From contig JAICQA010000160.1 in assembly GCA_025929595.1 (NCBI GenBank), positions 1 through 6,489 on the forward strand: 6,489 nt of DNA. The letters are read 5' to 3'. Position numbers and translations under genes: made by a program. Source of the stretch: Xanthobacteraceae bacterium. Lineage in GTDB: Bacteria > Pseudomonadota > Alphaproteobacteria > Rhizobiales > Xanthobacteraceae. Below, one piece after another: positions 1 to 4,772 of this stretch. The notes under the pieces were generated by a model. It was not told the DNA's origin and did no database searches. It saw nothing but the letters and a program-made list of their open reading frames with translations. The stretch's first letter is position 1, and every line of letters begins with the position of its first letter.

Positions 1-375
1 CGTCGCGATATTGATGCCGTCGGGGATCTTGTAGACGACGTCATGGCTGTAGCCGAGCGCGAGCTGCAGCTGCTTGCCCTGCACCGCCGCGCGGTAGCCG
101 ACGCCGTTGATCTCGAGCTTTCTCTCGTAGCCCTTCTCGACGCCCTTGATCAGGTTCGCGACCATGGCGCGCGTGAAGCCCCACGCAGCCTTGTGCTGCT
201 TGGAATCGCCATTGACCGTGACCGAGACCTGGCCGTTATCGACCTTGGCCGCGACCTTGTCGCTGAGCGGCAGCGTGAGCTCGCCCTTCGGGCCCTTGGC
301 CTTGAACTTCGAACCTTCGATCGTCGCGGTGACCCCCTTCGGGACGGCGACGGCCTTTTTGCCGATTTTGGACAT
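1..375 (-). CDS. rplF: 50S ribosomal protein L6 (3' end truncated by window)
   Basis: L6 is a large-subunit protein that binds 23S rRNA domain VI near the sarcin-ricin loop and the factor-binding site. Reading the minus strand from the ATG at 373-375 gives 125 residues, open to the window edge. The N-terminus MSKIGKKAVAVPKGVTATIE is typical, followed by a KGPKGELTLPL segment (about residues 27-37). The family hallmark LEINGVGYRAAVQGK lies near residues 89-103, then LALGYSHDVVYKIPDGI. The family is usually about 177 residues, so roughly the last 50 are outside the window. The gap to the S8 stop is 14 nt and contains a GGGAG ribosome binding site about 8 nt before the ATG. Nothing is unusual in the visible part. 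Confidence 0.97.
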   Translation of the reverse strand, partial: MSKIGKKAVAVPKGVTATIEGSKFKAKGPKGELTLPLSDKVAAKVDNGQVSVTVNGDSKQHKAAWGFTRAMVANLIKGVEKGYERKLEINGVGYRAAVQGKQLQLALGYSHDVVYKIPDGINIAT

Positions 376-389
376 TTCGCCAGCTCCCG

Positions 390-788
390 TCAGAACACCG
401 TGCAGAGGACTTCGCCGCCCACGTTTTGCTCGCGCGCATCGTGGTCGGCCATGACGCCCTTCGGCGTCGAAAGAATCGCGACACCGAGGCCGTTGTTCAC
501 ACGCGGCAAAGCCTTCACCGACACATAAACGCGCCGGCCTGGCTTCGACACGCGCGCGATCTCGCGGATCACCGGCTCGCCGTCGAAATACTTGAGCTCG
601 ATCGAGAACTCGGTGCGCCCGTTGTCGAACTTCGTTTCCGAATAGTCGCGGATGTAGCCCTCGGTCTTCAGAACGTCGAGGACACGCGCGCGGAAGGTCG
701 AACCGGGCGTCAAAACCTTGTCCTTCTGCCGCATTTGCGCGTTGCGGATGCGGGTCAGCATATCGCCGAGCGGATCGTTCATCGCCAT
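390..788 (-). CDS. rpsH: 30S ribosomal protein S8
   Basis: S8 is a primary 16S rRNA-binding protein that nucleates assembly of the central domain (helix 21). In E. coli it also represses the spc operon by binding its mRNA near the L5 start. The 132-residue product has the usual alphaproteobacterial length. It starts MAMNDPLGDMLTRIRNAQ, has EPVIREIARVSKPGRRVY near residues 71-88, and ends with the conserved STPKGVM (107-113) and a GGEVLC tail (124-129). The ATG at 786-788 is preferred to the in-frame ATG at 780-782 because a strong GGAGG lies 7 nt before the first one. It begins 13 nt after the S14 stop. Whether S8 regulates this cluster cannot be seen directly; a candidate site at the L5 start is listed separately. 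Confidence 0.97.
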   Translation of the reverse strand: MAMNDPLGDMLTRIRNAQMRQKDKVLTPGSTFRARVLDVLKTEGYIRDYSETKFDNGRTEFSIELKYFDGEPVIREIARVSKPGRRVYVSVKALPRVNNGLGVAILSTPKGVMADHDAREQNVGGEVLCTVF

Positions 789-804
789 GTCGATCCCTCC
801 CTTA
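789..804 (-). promoter_or_regulatory. Strong ribosome binding site of rpsH
   Basis: The mRNA strand reads TAAGGGAGGGATCGAC and then ATG. The S14 stop TAA runs straight into GGGAGG, whose GGAGG core is 7 nt from the ATG at 788. This spacing selects residue 1 (MAMND) over the internal Met-3. It is one of the best Shine-Dalgarno matches in the window. Confidence 0.75.
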
Positions 805-1107
805 CCAGCTCGACTTCACGAGGCCGGGGATCATGCCCTTCGACCCGAGCTCGCGGAGCGCGATGCGCGACAGCTTCAGCTTGCGATAGGTCGCCCGTGG
901 ACGGCCCGACAGCTCGCAGCGATTGCGAATGCGCGTTTTCGACGAGTTGCGCGGCAGTTCGGCGAGCTTGAGCCCGGCGGCGAACCGCTCCTCGATCGGA
1001 AGCTTCTTGTCGTAGACGATCTTGTGCAAACGCTCGCGCTTGGCGGCATATTGCTTCGCCAGCTTGCGCTTGCGCTCGTTATTCTTGATTGCACTCTTCT
1101 TTGCCAT
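802..1107 (-). CDS. rpsN: 30S ribosomal protein S14, zinc-independent type
   Basis: S14 is a late-assembling protein of the 30S head, needed for decoding-site assembly and contacting S3, S10 and S19. The product has 101 residues, starts MAKKSAIKNNERKRKLAKQY, and carries the family signature RNRCELSGRPR at residues 61-71 with a C-terminal GMIPGLVKSSW. It is the long form without zinc: only one cysteine (Cys64) is present and the paired CxxC motifs of the short zinc form are absent. It therefore does not depend on zinc supply. A 36-nt gap, larger than most here, separates it from the L5 stop and contains overlapping inverted repeats. The stop TAA is followed directly by the rpsH ribosome binding site. 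Confidence 0.97.
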   Translation of the reverse strand: MAKKSAIKNNERKRKLAKQYAAKRERLHKIVYDKKLPIEERFAAGLKLAELPRNSSKTRIRNRCELSGRPRATYRKLKLSRIALRELGSKGMIPGLVKSSW

Positions 1108-1120
1108 CTCTCGGTCCTCT

Positions 1121-1146
1121 GTTTCCGCGTTTGAGGGAAACCCTCA
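1121..1146 (-). other. Overlapping inverted repeats at the L5-S14 junction
   Basis: Two mutually exclusive small hairpins can be drawn. The first, at 1132-1146, is TGAGGG-TTT-CCCTCA on the mRNA strand: a perfect 6-bp stem with a 3-nt loop, whose first three bases are the L5 stop codon (1144-1146). The second pairs GTTTCC (1136-1141) with GGAAAC (1121-1126) across a 9-nt loop. They share bases 1132-1141, so only one can form at a time. There is no U-run after either stem, so they do not look like an intrinsic terminator. The repeats are directly visible; any function is conjecture. Confidence 0.4.
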
Positions 1147-1698
1147 CTGCCGGAAGGGGAAATTGAAGGCGCTGAGCAAAGCTCTCGCCTCCTCGTCCGT
1201 CCTCGCCGTGGTGCACACGACGATGTCCATGCCCCAGACGTCTTCGGTCTTGTCGAAGTCGATCTCGGGGAAAATGATGTGCTCTTTCAGTCCGATCGTG
1301 TAGTTGCCGTTGCCGTCGAAGCTCTTCGGGTTGAGCCCGCGGAAGTCGCGCACGCGCGGCAACGCGATGTTGATCAGCCGATCCACGAAATCGAACATGC
1401 GAGCCGAGCGCAGCGTCACCTTGGTGCCGATCGGCAGGTTCTCACGCAGCTTGAAGTTCGAGATCGCCTTGCGCGATTTCGTCACGACGGCCTTCTGGCC
1501 GGCGATGAGCGTGAGGTCGCGCGCGGCGGCCGTCACCTTCTTCTGGTCCGACACGCCTTCGCCGATGCCCATGTTCAGCACGACCTTGTCGAGCTGTGGC
1601 ACGGCATAGCGGTTCGAGTAGCCGAACTGCTTGGTGAGCGCCTGTACGATGTTCTTCTCGTACTCGGTTTTCAGCCTGGGGATATAAGCTTCAGGCAT
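1144..1698 (-). CDS. rplE: 50S ribosomal protein L5
   Basis: L5 binds 5S rRNA and 23S rRNA in the central protuberance and contacts the P-site tRNA. The 184-residue product matches the alphaproteobacterial length (E. coli 179). It starts MPEAYIPRLKTEYEKNIVQAL and carries the conserved KVVLNMGIGEG (residues 38-48), GQKAVVTKSRKAISNFKLRE (67-86), RDFRGLN (117-123) and GLKEHIIFPEID (136-147). It ends in the usual aromatic stretch SAFNFPFRQ. The ATG at 1696-1698 overlaps the end of L24 by 8 nt (ATGCCTGA), and GGAG lies 9 nt before it inside the L24 coding region, so translation is probably coupled to L24. In E. coli the S8 repressor site is at this gene's start. Confidence 0.98.
   Translation of the reverse strand: MPEAYIPRLKTEYEKNIVQALTKQFGYSNRYAVPQLDKVVLNMGIGEGVSDQKKVTAAARDLTLIAGQKAVVTKSRKAISNFKLRENLPIGTKVTLRSARMFDFVDRLINIALPRVRDFRGLNPKSFDGNGNYTIGLKEHIIFPEIDFDKTEDVWGMDIVVCTTARTDEEARALLSAFNFPFRQ
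1674..1696 (-). promoter_or_regulatory. Candidate hairpin over the first codons of rplE (possible S8 target)
   Basis: On the mRNA strand GCCTG (1692-1696, beginning at the last base of the L5 start codon) can pair with CAGGC (1674-1678) across a 13-nt loop. This places a short stem over L5 codons 1-9. In E. coli, S8 represses the spc operon by binding a helix at the L5 start, so the position is suggestive. The stem is only 5 bp, lies in coding sequence, and I could not match the S8 recognition core of 16S helix 21. Treat it as a candidate only. Confidence 0.25.
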
Positions 1699-2005
1699 CG
1701 ATCTCTACTCCGGACCGCCGTGCGACCCGCACCCGGCCGTCTTTTAGGGTTTTGAATCCGACGCGCGTGGGCTTGCCGTCCTTGGGGTCGGCGAGCGCGA
1801 CGTTCGAAATGTGGACCGCGGCTTCCTTGCGGATGATGCCGCCCTGCTGCGCCGCGGTCTGACGCTGGTGGCGCGCGACCATGTTGACGCCGCGCACAAG
1901 CACTCGCCCCTCACCCGGACGCACCTCGATGACTTCACCCGACCGGCCCTTGTCGCGGCCGGTGAGGACGACGACCTTGTCGCCTTTTCTGATTTTCGCA
2001 GCCAT
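1691..2005 (-). CDS. rplX: 50S ribosomal protein L24
   Basis: L24 is an assembly-initiator protein that binds 23S rRNA domain I near the tunnel exit. The product has 104 residues from the ATG at 2003-2005. An N-terminal KOW motif (about residues 5-32) includes KGDKVVVLTGRDKGRSGEV. It is followed by VRGVNMVARHQRQ (38-49), the GGIIRKEAAVHISNVAL block (55-71), and a basic tail RVGFKTLKDGRVRVARRSG. An in-frame GTG one codon upstream (2006-2008) could extend it by one residue, but the GGAGG in the end of L14 is 7 nt from the ATG and only 4 nt from the GTG, so the ATG is chosen. The start overlaps the L14 stop by one base and the end overlaps L5 by 8 nt. Confidence 0.97.
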   Translation of the reverse strand: MAAKIRKGDKVVVLTGRDKGRSGEVIEVRPGEGRVLVRGVNMVARHQRQTAAQQGGIIRKEAAVHISNVALADPKDGKPTRVGFKTLKDGRVRVARRSGVEIDA

Positions 2006-2373
2006 CACAGCACCTCCGGCGCGAGCGACATGATCTTGACGTGGTTCTTGGCGCGCAGCTCGCGCGGCACCGGTCCGAAAATACGCGTGCCGACCGGCTC
2101 CATCTGGTTGTTCACGAGCACGGCCGCGTTGCGGTCGAAGCGGATCACCGAGCCGTCCGCGCGGCGGATGTCCTTGCGCACGCGCACGATCACGGCCTTG
2201 CTCACTTCACCCTTCTTCACGCGCCCGCGCGGGATCGCTTCCTTCACCGAAACGACGATCACGTCGCCGATGCTCGCGTATTTCCGCTTCGAGCCGCCCA
2301 GCACCTTGATGCACATGACACGGCGCGCGCCGGAATTGTCGGCGACGTCGAGGTTGGTCTGCATCTGAATCAT
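2005..2373 (-). CDS. rplN: 50S ribosomal protein L14
   Basis: L14 sits at the subunit interface, forms bridge B8 with 16S rRNA, and is the docking site of the silencing factor RsfS. The length of 122 residues is nearly invariant in bacteria. It starts MIQMQTNLDVADNSGARRVMCIKVLGG (residues 1-27), with KYASIGDVIVVSVKEAIPRG (31-50) and KGEVSKAVIVR (54-64). Next comes FDRNAAVLVNNQMEPVGTRIFGPVPREL (79-106), and it ends KIMSLAPEVL. The ATG at 2371-2373 fits family alignments; a modest AAGG lies 9 nt upstream. This is the first gene of the spc operon in E. coli, and here it follows the longest gap in the window (58 nt after S17). Confidence 0.98.
   Translation of the reverse strand: MIQMQTNLDVADNSGARRVMCIKVLGGSKRKYASIGDVIVVSVKEAIPRGRVKKGEVSKAVIVRVRKDIRRADGSVIRFDRNAAVLVNNQMEPVGTRIFGPVPRELRAKNHVKIMSLAPEVL
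2006..2018 (-). promoter_or_regulatory. rplX ribosome binding site inside the end of rplN
   Basis: The mRNA strand reads CCGGAGGTGCTGTGATG. The GGAGG lies in the last codons of L14 (Glu-Val-Leu-stop). It is 7 nt from the ATG at 2005 and 4 nt from the overlapping GTG at 2008. The L14 stop TGA shares its last base with the ATG, an arrangement typical of termination-reinitiation. Confidence 0.65.
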
Positions 2374-2431
2374 GGCGCTCTACCTTCATTCTTCTCTTGT
2401 GCCGGCGAACCGGCTCGCAATCCGTGCCGGA
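2374..2431 (-). other. 58-nt S17-L14 intergenic region (S10/spc boundary)
   Basis: This is the longest non-coding stretch in the window, at the point where the S10 and spc operons are separate transcription units in E. coli. It holds one GC-rich inverted repeat and half of another, then a purine-rich stretch leading to the AAGG ribosome binding site of L14. I looked for a promoter on the coding strand. TTGCGA and AAGAAT each match the sigma-70 boxes at 4 of 6 positions, but they are 21 nt apart, so I do not call one. No U-run follows the hairpins, so no intrinsic terminator is called. Read-through from S17 into L14 is the simplest reading. Confidence 0.6.
2401..2414 (-). repeat. Inverted repeat GCCGG-UUCG-CCGGC upstream of rplN
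   Basis: On the mRNA strand a perfect 5-bp all-GC stem encloses a UUCG tetraloop. The closing pair is G-C rather than the C-G of the extra-stable class. It lies wholly inside the S17-L14 gap, 27 nt before the L14 start. Its arms have the same sequence as those of the inverted repeat at 2426-2440, so alternative pairings between the two are possible. Confidence 0.55.
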
Positions 2432-2440
2432 TCAGCCGGC
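2426..2440 (-). repeat. Inverted repeat GCCGG-CUGAU-CCGGC enclosing the S17 stop codon
   Basis: On the mRNA strand a perfect 5-bp GC stem has the S17 stop UGA (2432-2434) inside its 5-nt loop. The 5' arm lies in the last codons of S17 (Ala-Gly) and the 3' arm in the intergenic gap. The arms repeat those of the hairpin at 2401-2414. There is no trailing U-run, so it is not a canonical terminator. Confidence 0.5.
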
Positions 2441-2683
2441 CTTCTTCTGGGTCTCGTTTTCCTTCACGATCCAGGTCTTGGTCCGGGAGATCGGCTTCGT
2501 CTCCTCGATCCAGACGCGGTCGCCCACCTTGCACTCGTTGTTCTCGTCGTGCGCGTGATACTTCTTCGTGCGGCGCACGGTCTTCTTGAACAGCGGATGC
2601 GCGAAGCGGCGCTCGACCTCGACCGTGACGGTCTTGTTCTGCTTCGTGCTCGTCACTTCGCCCCAGAGCATTCGTTTCGGCAT
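2432..2683 (-). CDS. rpsQ: 30S ribosomal protein S17
   Basis: S17 is a primary 16S rRNA-binding protein with an OB fold that organises the 5' domain. The product has 83 residues. The N-terminus MPKRMLWGEVTSTKQNKTVTVEVERR leads into HPLFKKTVRRTKKYHAHDENN (residues 29-49), which contains the family signature HAHDENN (43-49). It continues GDRVWIEETKPISRTKTW (54-71). The first ATG (2681-2683) agrees with other alphaproteobacterial S17 proteins starting MPKR. It begins 8 nt after the L29 stop, with only a weak purine run (GAGA) as a ribosome binding site, so it may depend on coupling to L29. The last codons form part of a small stem-loop around the stop codon. In E. coli this is the last gene of the S10 operon. 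Confidence 0.97.
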   Translation of the reverse strand: MPKRMLWGEVTSTKQNKTVTVEVERRFAHPLFKKTVRRTKKYHAHDENNECKVGDRVWIEETKPISRTKTWIVKENETQKKAG

Positions 2684-2691
2684 GATCTATC

Positions 2692-2916
2692 TCACTTGCC
2701 CGATTTCTTGGCGCTGGCGCCCGCATCGGGGGCCTTCTTCTCGCGCACGACAGTCTTCATCTTCGCGATGTCGCGGCGGATGATCCGCACACGCGACGTA
2801 TTCTCGAGCTGCCCCGTCGCCCGCTGGAAGCGCAGGTTGAACTGCTCCTTCTTCAGCTTGAGGATTTCGTCCTCGAGCTGATCGGCCGACATCTGACGCA
2901 CGTCACCAATCTTCAT
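2692..2916 (-). CDS. rpmC: 50S ribosomal protein L29
   Basis: L29 is a small helical-hairpin protein at the exit of the polypeptide tunnel, next to L23, where it contributes to the docking site for trigger factor and SRP. The product has 74 residues. It starts MKIGDVRQMSADQLEDEILKLKKEQFNLRFQ and includes the family signature QLENTSRVRIIRRDIAKMKTV (residues 36-56). A low-complexity Ala/Lys/Ser tail (about 60-74) makes it a little longer than E. coli L29 (63). It starts 11 nt after the L16 stop, and the GGAG just after that stop is a good ribosome binding site. Confidence 0.97.
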   Translation of the reverse strand: MKIGDVRQMSADQLEDEILKLKKEQFNLRFQRATGQLENTSRVRIIRRDIAKMKTVVREKKAPDAGASAKKSGK

Positions 2917-2927
2917 TTCAGTCTCCG

Positions 2928-3338
2928 TCAGACGATGCGCGCAACGAAACGCGTGCGCACCGGCAGCTTGGCGGCGGCAAGGCGAAGCGCTTCGCGCGCG
3001 GTCGCCTCATCGACGCCGTCGATTTCAAACATGATGCGGCCCGGCTTCACCCTGGCCGCCCAGTATTCCGGCATGCCCTTGCCTTTACCCATGCGCACTT
3101 CGGTCGGCTTCTTCGAGATCGGCACGTCCGGGAAAACGTTCACCCAGACGCGGCCCGCGCGCTTCATGTGATTGGTCATGGCGCGGCGCGCGGCCTCGAT
3201 CTGCCGTGCGGTGACGCGATCCGGCTCAAGCGCCTTCAGGCCGTATTGACCGAAGGCGAGCTGGTTCCCGCTCGTCGCCAGGCCGTGAATGCGGCCCTTG
3301 AACTGCTTGCGGTACTTGGTGCGGGAAGGTTGCAGCAT
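2928..3338 (-). CDS. rplP: 50S ribosomal protein L16
   Basis: L16 organises the A-site and the peptidyl transferase region and is needed late in 50S assembly. The product has 136 residues. It starts MLQPSRTKYRKQFKGRIHG (1-19), has AFGQYGLKALEPDRVTARQIEAARRAMTNHMKR (28-60), the signature KKPTEVRMGKGKGMPEYWAARVKPG (76-100) and a C-terminal AAAKLPVRTRFVARIV. Arg82 in VRMGKGKG matches the arginine that is hydroxylated in E. coli L16 (Arg81, by YcfD/RoxA). Whether this organism modifies it cannot be seen here. The gap to the S3 stop is 20 nt and the ribosome binding site is weak (GGAA about 11 nt upstream). Confidence 0.98.
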   Translation of the reverse strand: MLQPSRTKYRKQFKGRIHGLATSGNQLAFGQYGLKALEPDRVTARQIEAARRAMTNHMKRAGRVWVNVFPDVPISKKPTEVRMGKGKGMPEYWAARVKPGRIMFEIDGVDEATAREALRLAAAKLPVRTRFVARIV

Positions 3339-3358
3339 GATTCAGCTCATTCCGTTCT

Positions 3359-4072
3359 TCAGGCCGCGTCGCGGCGCGGACGGCCAGCACCGCCGCCGCT
3401 CGTTTCGGCTTCGGCCAGACGCTTGTCCTGCGCCATCGGGTCGTGTTCGAGGATCTCGCCCTTGAAGATCCAGACCTTCACGCCGCAGGTGCCGTAGGTG
3501 GTGAAAGCGGTCGCCGTGCCGTAGTCGACGTCGGCGCGCAGCGTATGCAGCGGCACCCGCCCCTCGCGGTACCATTCCATGCGCGCGATCTCGTTGCCGC
3601 CGAGACGGCCCGAGCAGTTGATGCGGATGCCGCCGGCGCCGAGACGGATCGCCGACTGCACCGCGCGCTTCATGGCGCGGCGGAACGCGACGCGGCGTTC
3701 GAGCTGCTGCGCGATCGATTCCGCGACGAGATGCGAGTCGATTTCCGGCTTGCGGATTTCGACGATGTTGATGATGACCTCGCTGTCGGTCATCTTCGAC
3801 ACTTCCTTGCGCAGCTTGTCGATGTCGGCGCCTTTCTTGCCGATGACCACGCCGGGACGGCCGGAGTGGATCGTGATGCGGCACTTCTTGTGCGGCCGCT
3901 CGATCACGATGCGCGCGACGGCAGCCTGCTTCAGCTGCTTCATCAGATAATCGCGGATCTTGATGTCTTCGTGCAGGAGCTTGGCGTATTCGCCCTTGCG
4001 CGCGAACCAGCGCGAATCCCAGGTGCGATTGATGCCGAGCCGCAGTCCGACCGGATTTACCTTTTGACCCAT
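3359..4072 (-). CDS. rpsC: 30S ribosomal protein S3
   Basis: S3 lies at the mRNA entry tunnel on the 30S head and takes part in unwinding structured mRNA. The product has 237 residues. It starts MGQKVNPVGLRLGINRTWDSRWFA (1-24) and has a type-II KH domain with its GxxG loop as GKKG (78-81) in GRPGVVIGKKGADIDKLRKEV. The C-terminal S3 domain has RRVAFRRAMKRAVQSAIRLGAGGI (126-149) and GTATAFTTYGTCGVKVWIFKGEI (185-207). Arg131, Arg132 and Lys135 fall in the segment tied to helicase activity in E. coli S3. The tail after about 215 is Gly/Ala/Arg-rich and variable. The ATG shares its A with the L22 stop (TGATG), implying coupled translation. A longer open frame over the same bases (3342-4094) has no family features and is a shadow. 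Confidence 0.98.
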   Translation of the reverse strand: MGQKVNPVGLRLGINRTWDSRWFARKGEYAKLLHEDIKIRDYLMKQLKQAAVARIVIERPHKKCRITIHSGRPGVVIGKKGADIDKLRKEVSKMTDSEVIINIVEIRKPEIDSHLVAESIAQQLERRVAFRRAMKRAVQSAIRLGAGGIRINCSGRLGGNEIARMEWYREGRVPLHTLRADVDYGTATAFTTYGTCGVKVWIFKGEILEHDPMAQDKRLAEAETSGGGAGRPRRDAA

Positions 4073-4452
4073 CAGGCTTTCTCCTCAACTTCACGCACGA
4101 CGATCGTGAGGTTCGAGAATGGGCGCGTGACGCGGGCCACTCGGCCGCGAGCGCGCGGGTTGTAACGTTTGATCACCAGCGCCTTGCCGACGTGAGCCTC
4201 GGCGACCTTGAGGTCGTCGACATCGAGTTGGTGGTTGTTCTCGGCATTCGCGATCGCCGACTCGAGGCACTTCTTCACGTCCTTGGCGATGCGCTTGCGC
4301 GAAAATTCGAGGTCGGCGAGAGCCGCCGACACCTTCTTGCCGCGGATCAAACCGGCGACGAGCCCAAGCTTCTGCGGGCTGACGCGCAGCATGCGCGCAA
4401 CCGCCTTGGCCTCGTTCTCTTTCAGCACGCGAGCGCGCGATGGCTTGCCCAT
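4072..4452 (-). CDS. rplV: 50S ribosomal protein L22
   Basis: L22 contacts all six 23S rRNA domains, and its long beta-hairpin lines the exit tunnel, where macrolide-resistance changes occur. The product has 126 residues from the ATG at 4450-4452. It starts MGKPSRARVLKENEAKAVARMLRVSPQKLGLVAGLIRGKK, with SRKRIAKDVKKCLESAIANAENNH (51-74). The beta-hairpin has KRYNPRARGRVARVTRPFSNLTIVV (95-119). The frame stays open 42 codons further upstream, but that part overlaps the S19 gene in another frame and is not L22-like. The chosen ATG follows the S19 stop by 10 nt with an AGAGAG purine run before it. The stop overlaps the S3 ATG by one base. Confidence 0.97.
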   Translation of the reverse strand: MGKPSRARVLKENEAKAVARMLRVSPQKLGLVAGLIRGKKVSAALADLEFSRKRIAKDVKKCLESAIANAENNHQLDVDDLKVAEAHVGKALVIKRYNPRARGRVARVTRPFSNLTIVVREVEEKA

Positions 4453-4462
4453 GTTCTCTCTC

Positions 4463-4759
4463 TTAACCCTTGGCCGGCGCTTCCGCCTTCTTGGCGGTGC
4501 GGATGCCGGAGTGGCCGTGGAAGGTGCGCGTCGGCGCGAATTCACCGAACTTGTGGCCGACCATTTCCTCGGTGACATGCACCGGGATGTGCTTCTGGCC
4601 GTTGTAGACGCCGAACGTGATCCCGACGAACTGCGGCAGGATCGTCGAGCGGCGGCTCCAGATCTTGATCATCTCCGAGCGGCCGGACGAACGCGCGGCG
4701 TCTGCCTTCTTCAGCAGATAACCGTCGACGAACGGACCTTTCCAAACCGAGCGCGCCAT
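4463..4759 (-). CDS. rpsS: 30S ribosomal protein S19
   Basis: S19 is in the 30S head with S13 and contacts A-site tRNA and the intersubunit bridge region. The product has 98 residues. It starts MARSVWKGPFVDGYLLKKADAARSSGRSEMIKIWSRRSTILPQFVG and carries the hallmark HIPVHVTEEMVGHKFGEFAPTRTFHGH (57-83). The usual bacterial length is about 92, so this copy has a slightly longer Ala/Lys-rich tail (about residues 88-98), a variable and disordered part of the family. It starts 13 nt after the L2 stop, with a GGAG directly behind the L2 TAA serving as ribosome binding site. It is followed by L22 after 10 nt. Confidence 0.97.
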   Translation of the reverse strand: MARSVWKGPFVDGYLLKKADAARSSGRSEMIKIWSRRSTILPQFVGITFGVYNGQKHIPVHVTEEMVGHKFGEFAPTRTFHGHSGIRTAKKAEAPAKG

Positions 4760-4772
4760 GTCGCCCTACTCC

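Noticed and set aside
43..971. Plus-strand frames opposite L6, S8 and S14 (such as 43-528 and 426-971)
   Set aside because: They are antisense shadows of intact ribosomal protein genes, without a ribosome binding site or a recognisable product.
2207..2389. 60-codon frame starting 16 nt upstream of L14 in another frame
   Set aside because: It has an AAGAGAAGA-like purine run upstream, but it overlaps L14 out of frame and its product is an Arg-rich low-complexity sequence. It is more likely chance.
2381..2420. Possible sigma-70 promoter (TTGCGA ... AAGAAT) for a separate spc transcript
   Set aside because: Each box matches at only 4 of 6 positions and the spacing is 21 nt, outside the usual 16-18. 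It also overlaps a hairpin arm.
3342..4094. 250-codon minus-strand frame overlapping S3 and longer than the real gene
   Set aside because: It is an alternative frame over S3. The product is Arg/Ala/His-rich with no family signature, while the S3 frame carries the KH domain and all S3 motifs.
4453..4578. 42-residue N-terminal extension of L22
   Set aside because: The frame is open, but the region is the S19 coding sequence in another frame. The ATG at 4452 matches the family N-terminus and has its own purine-rich leader.
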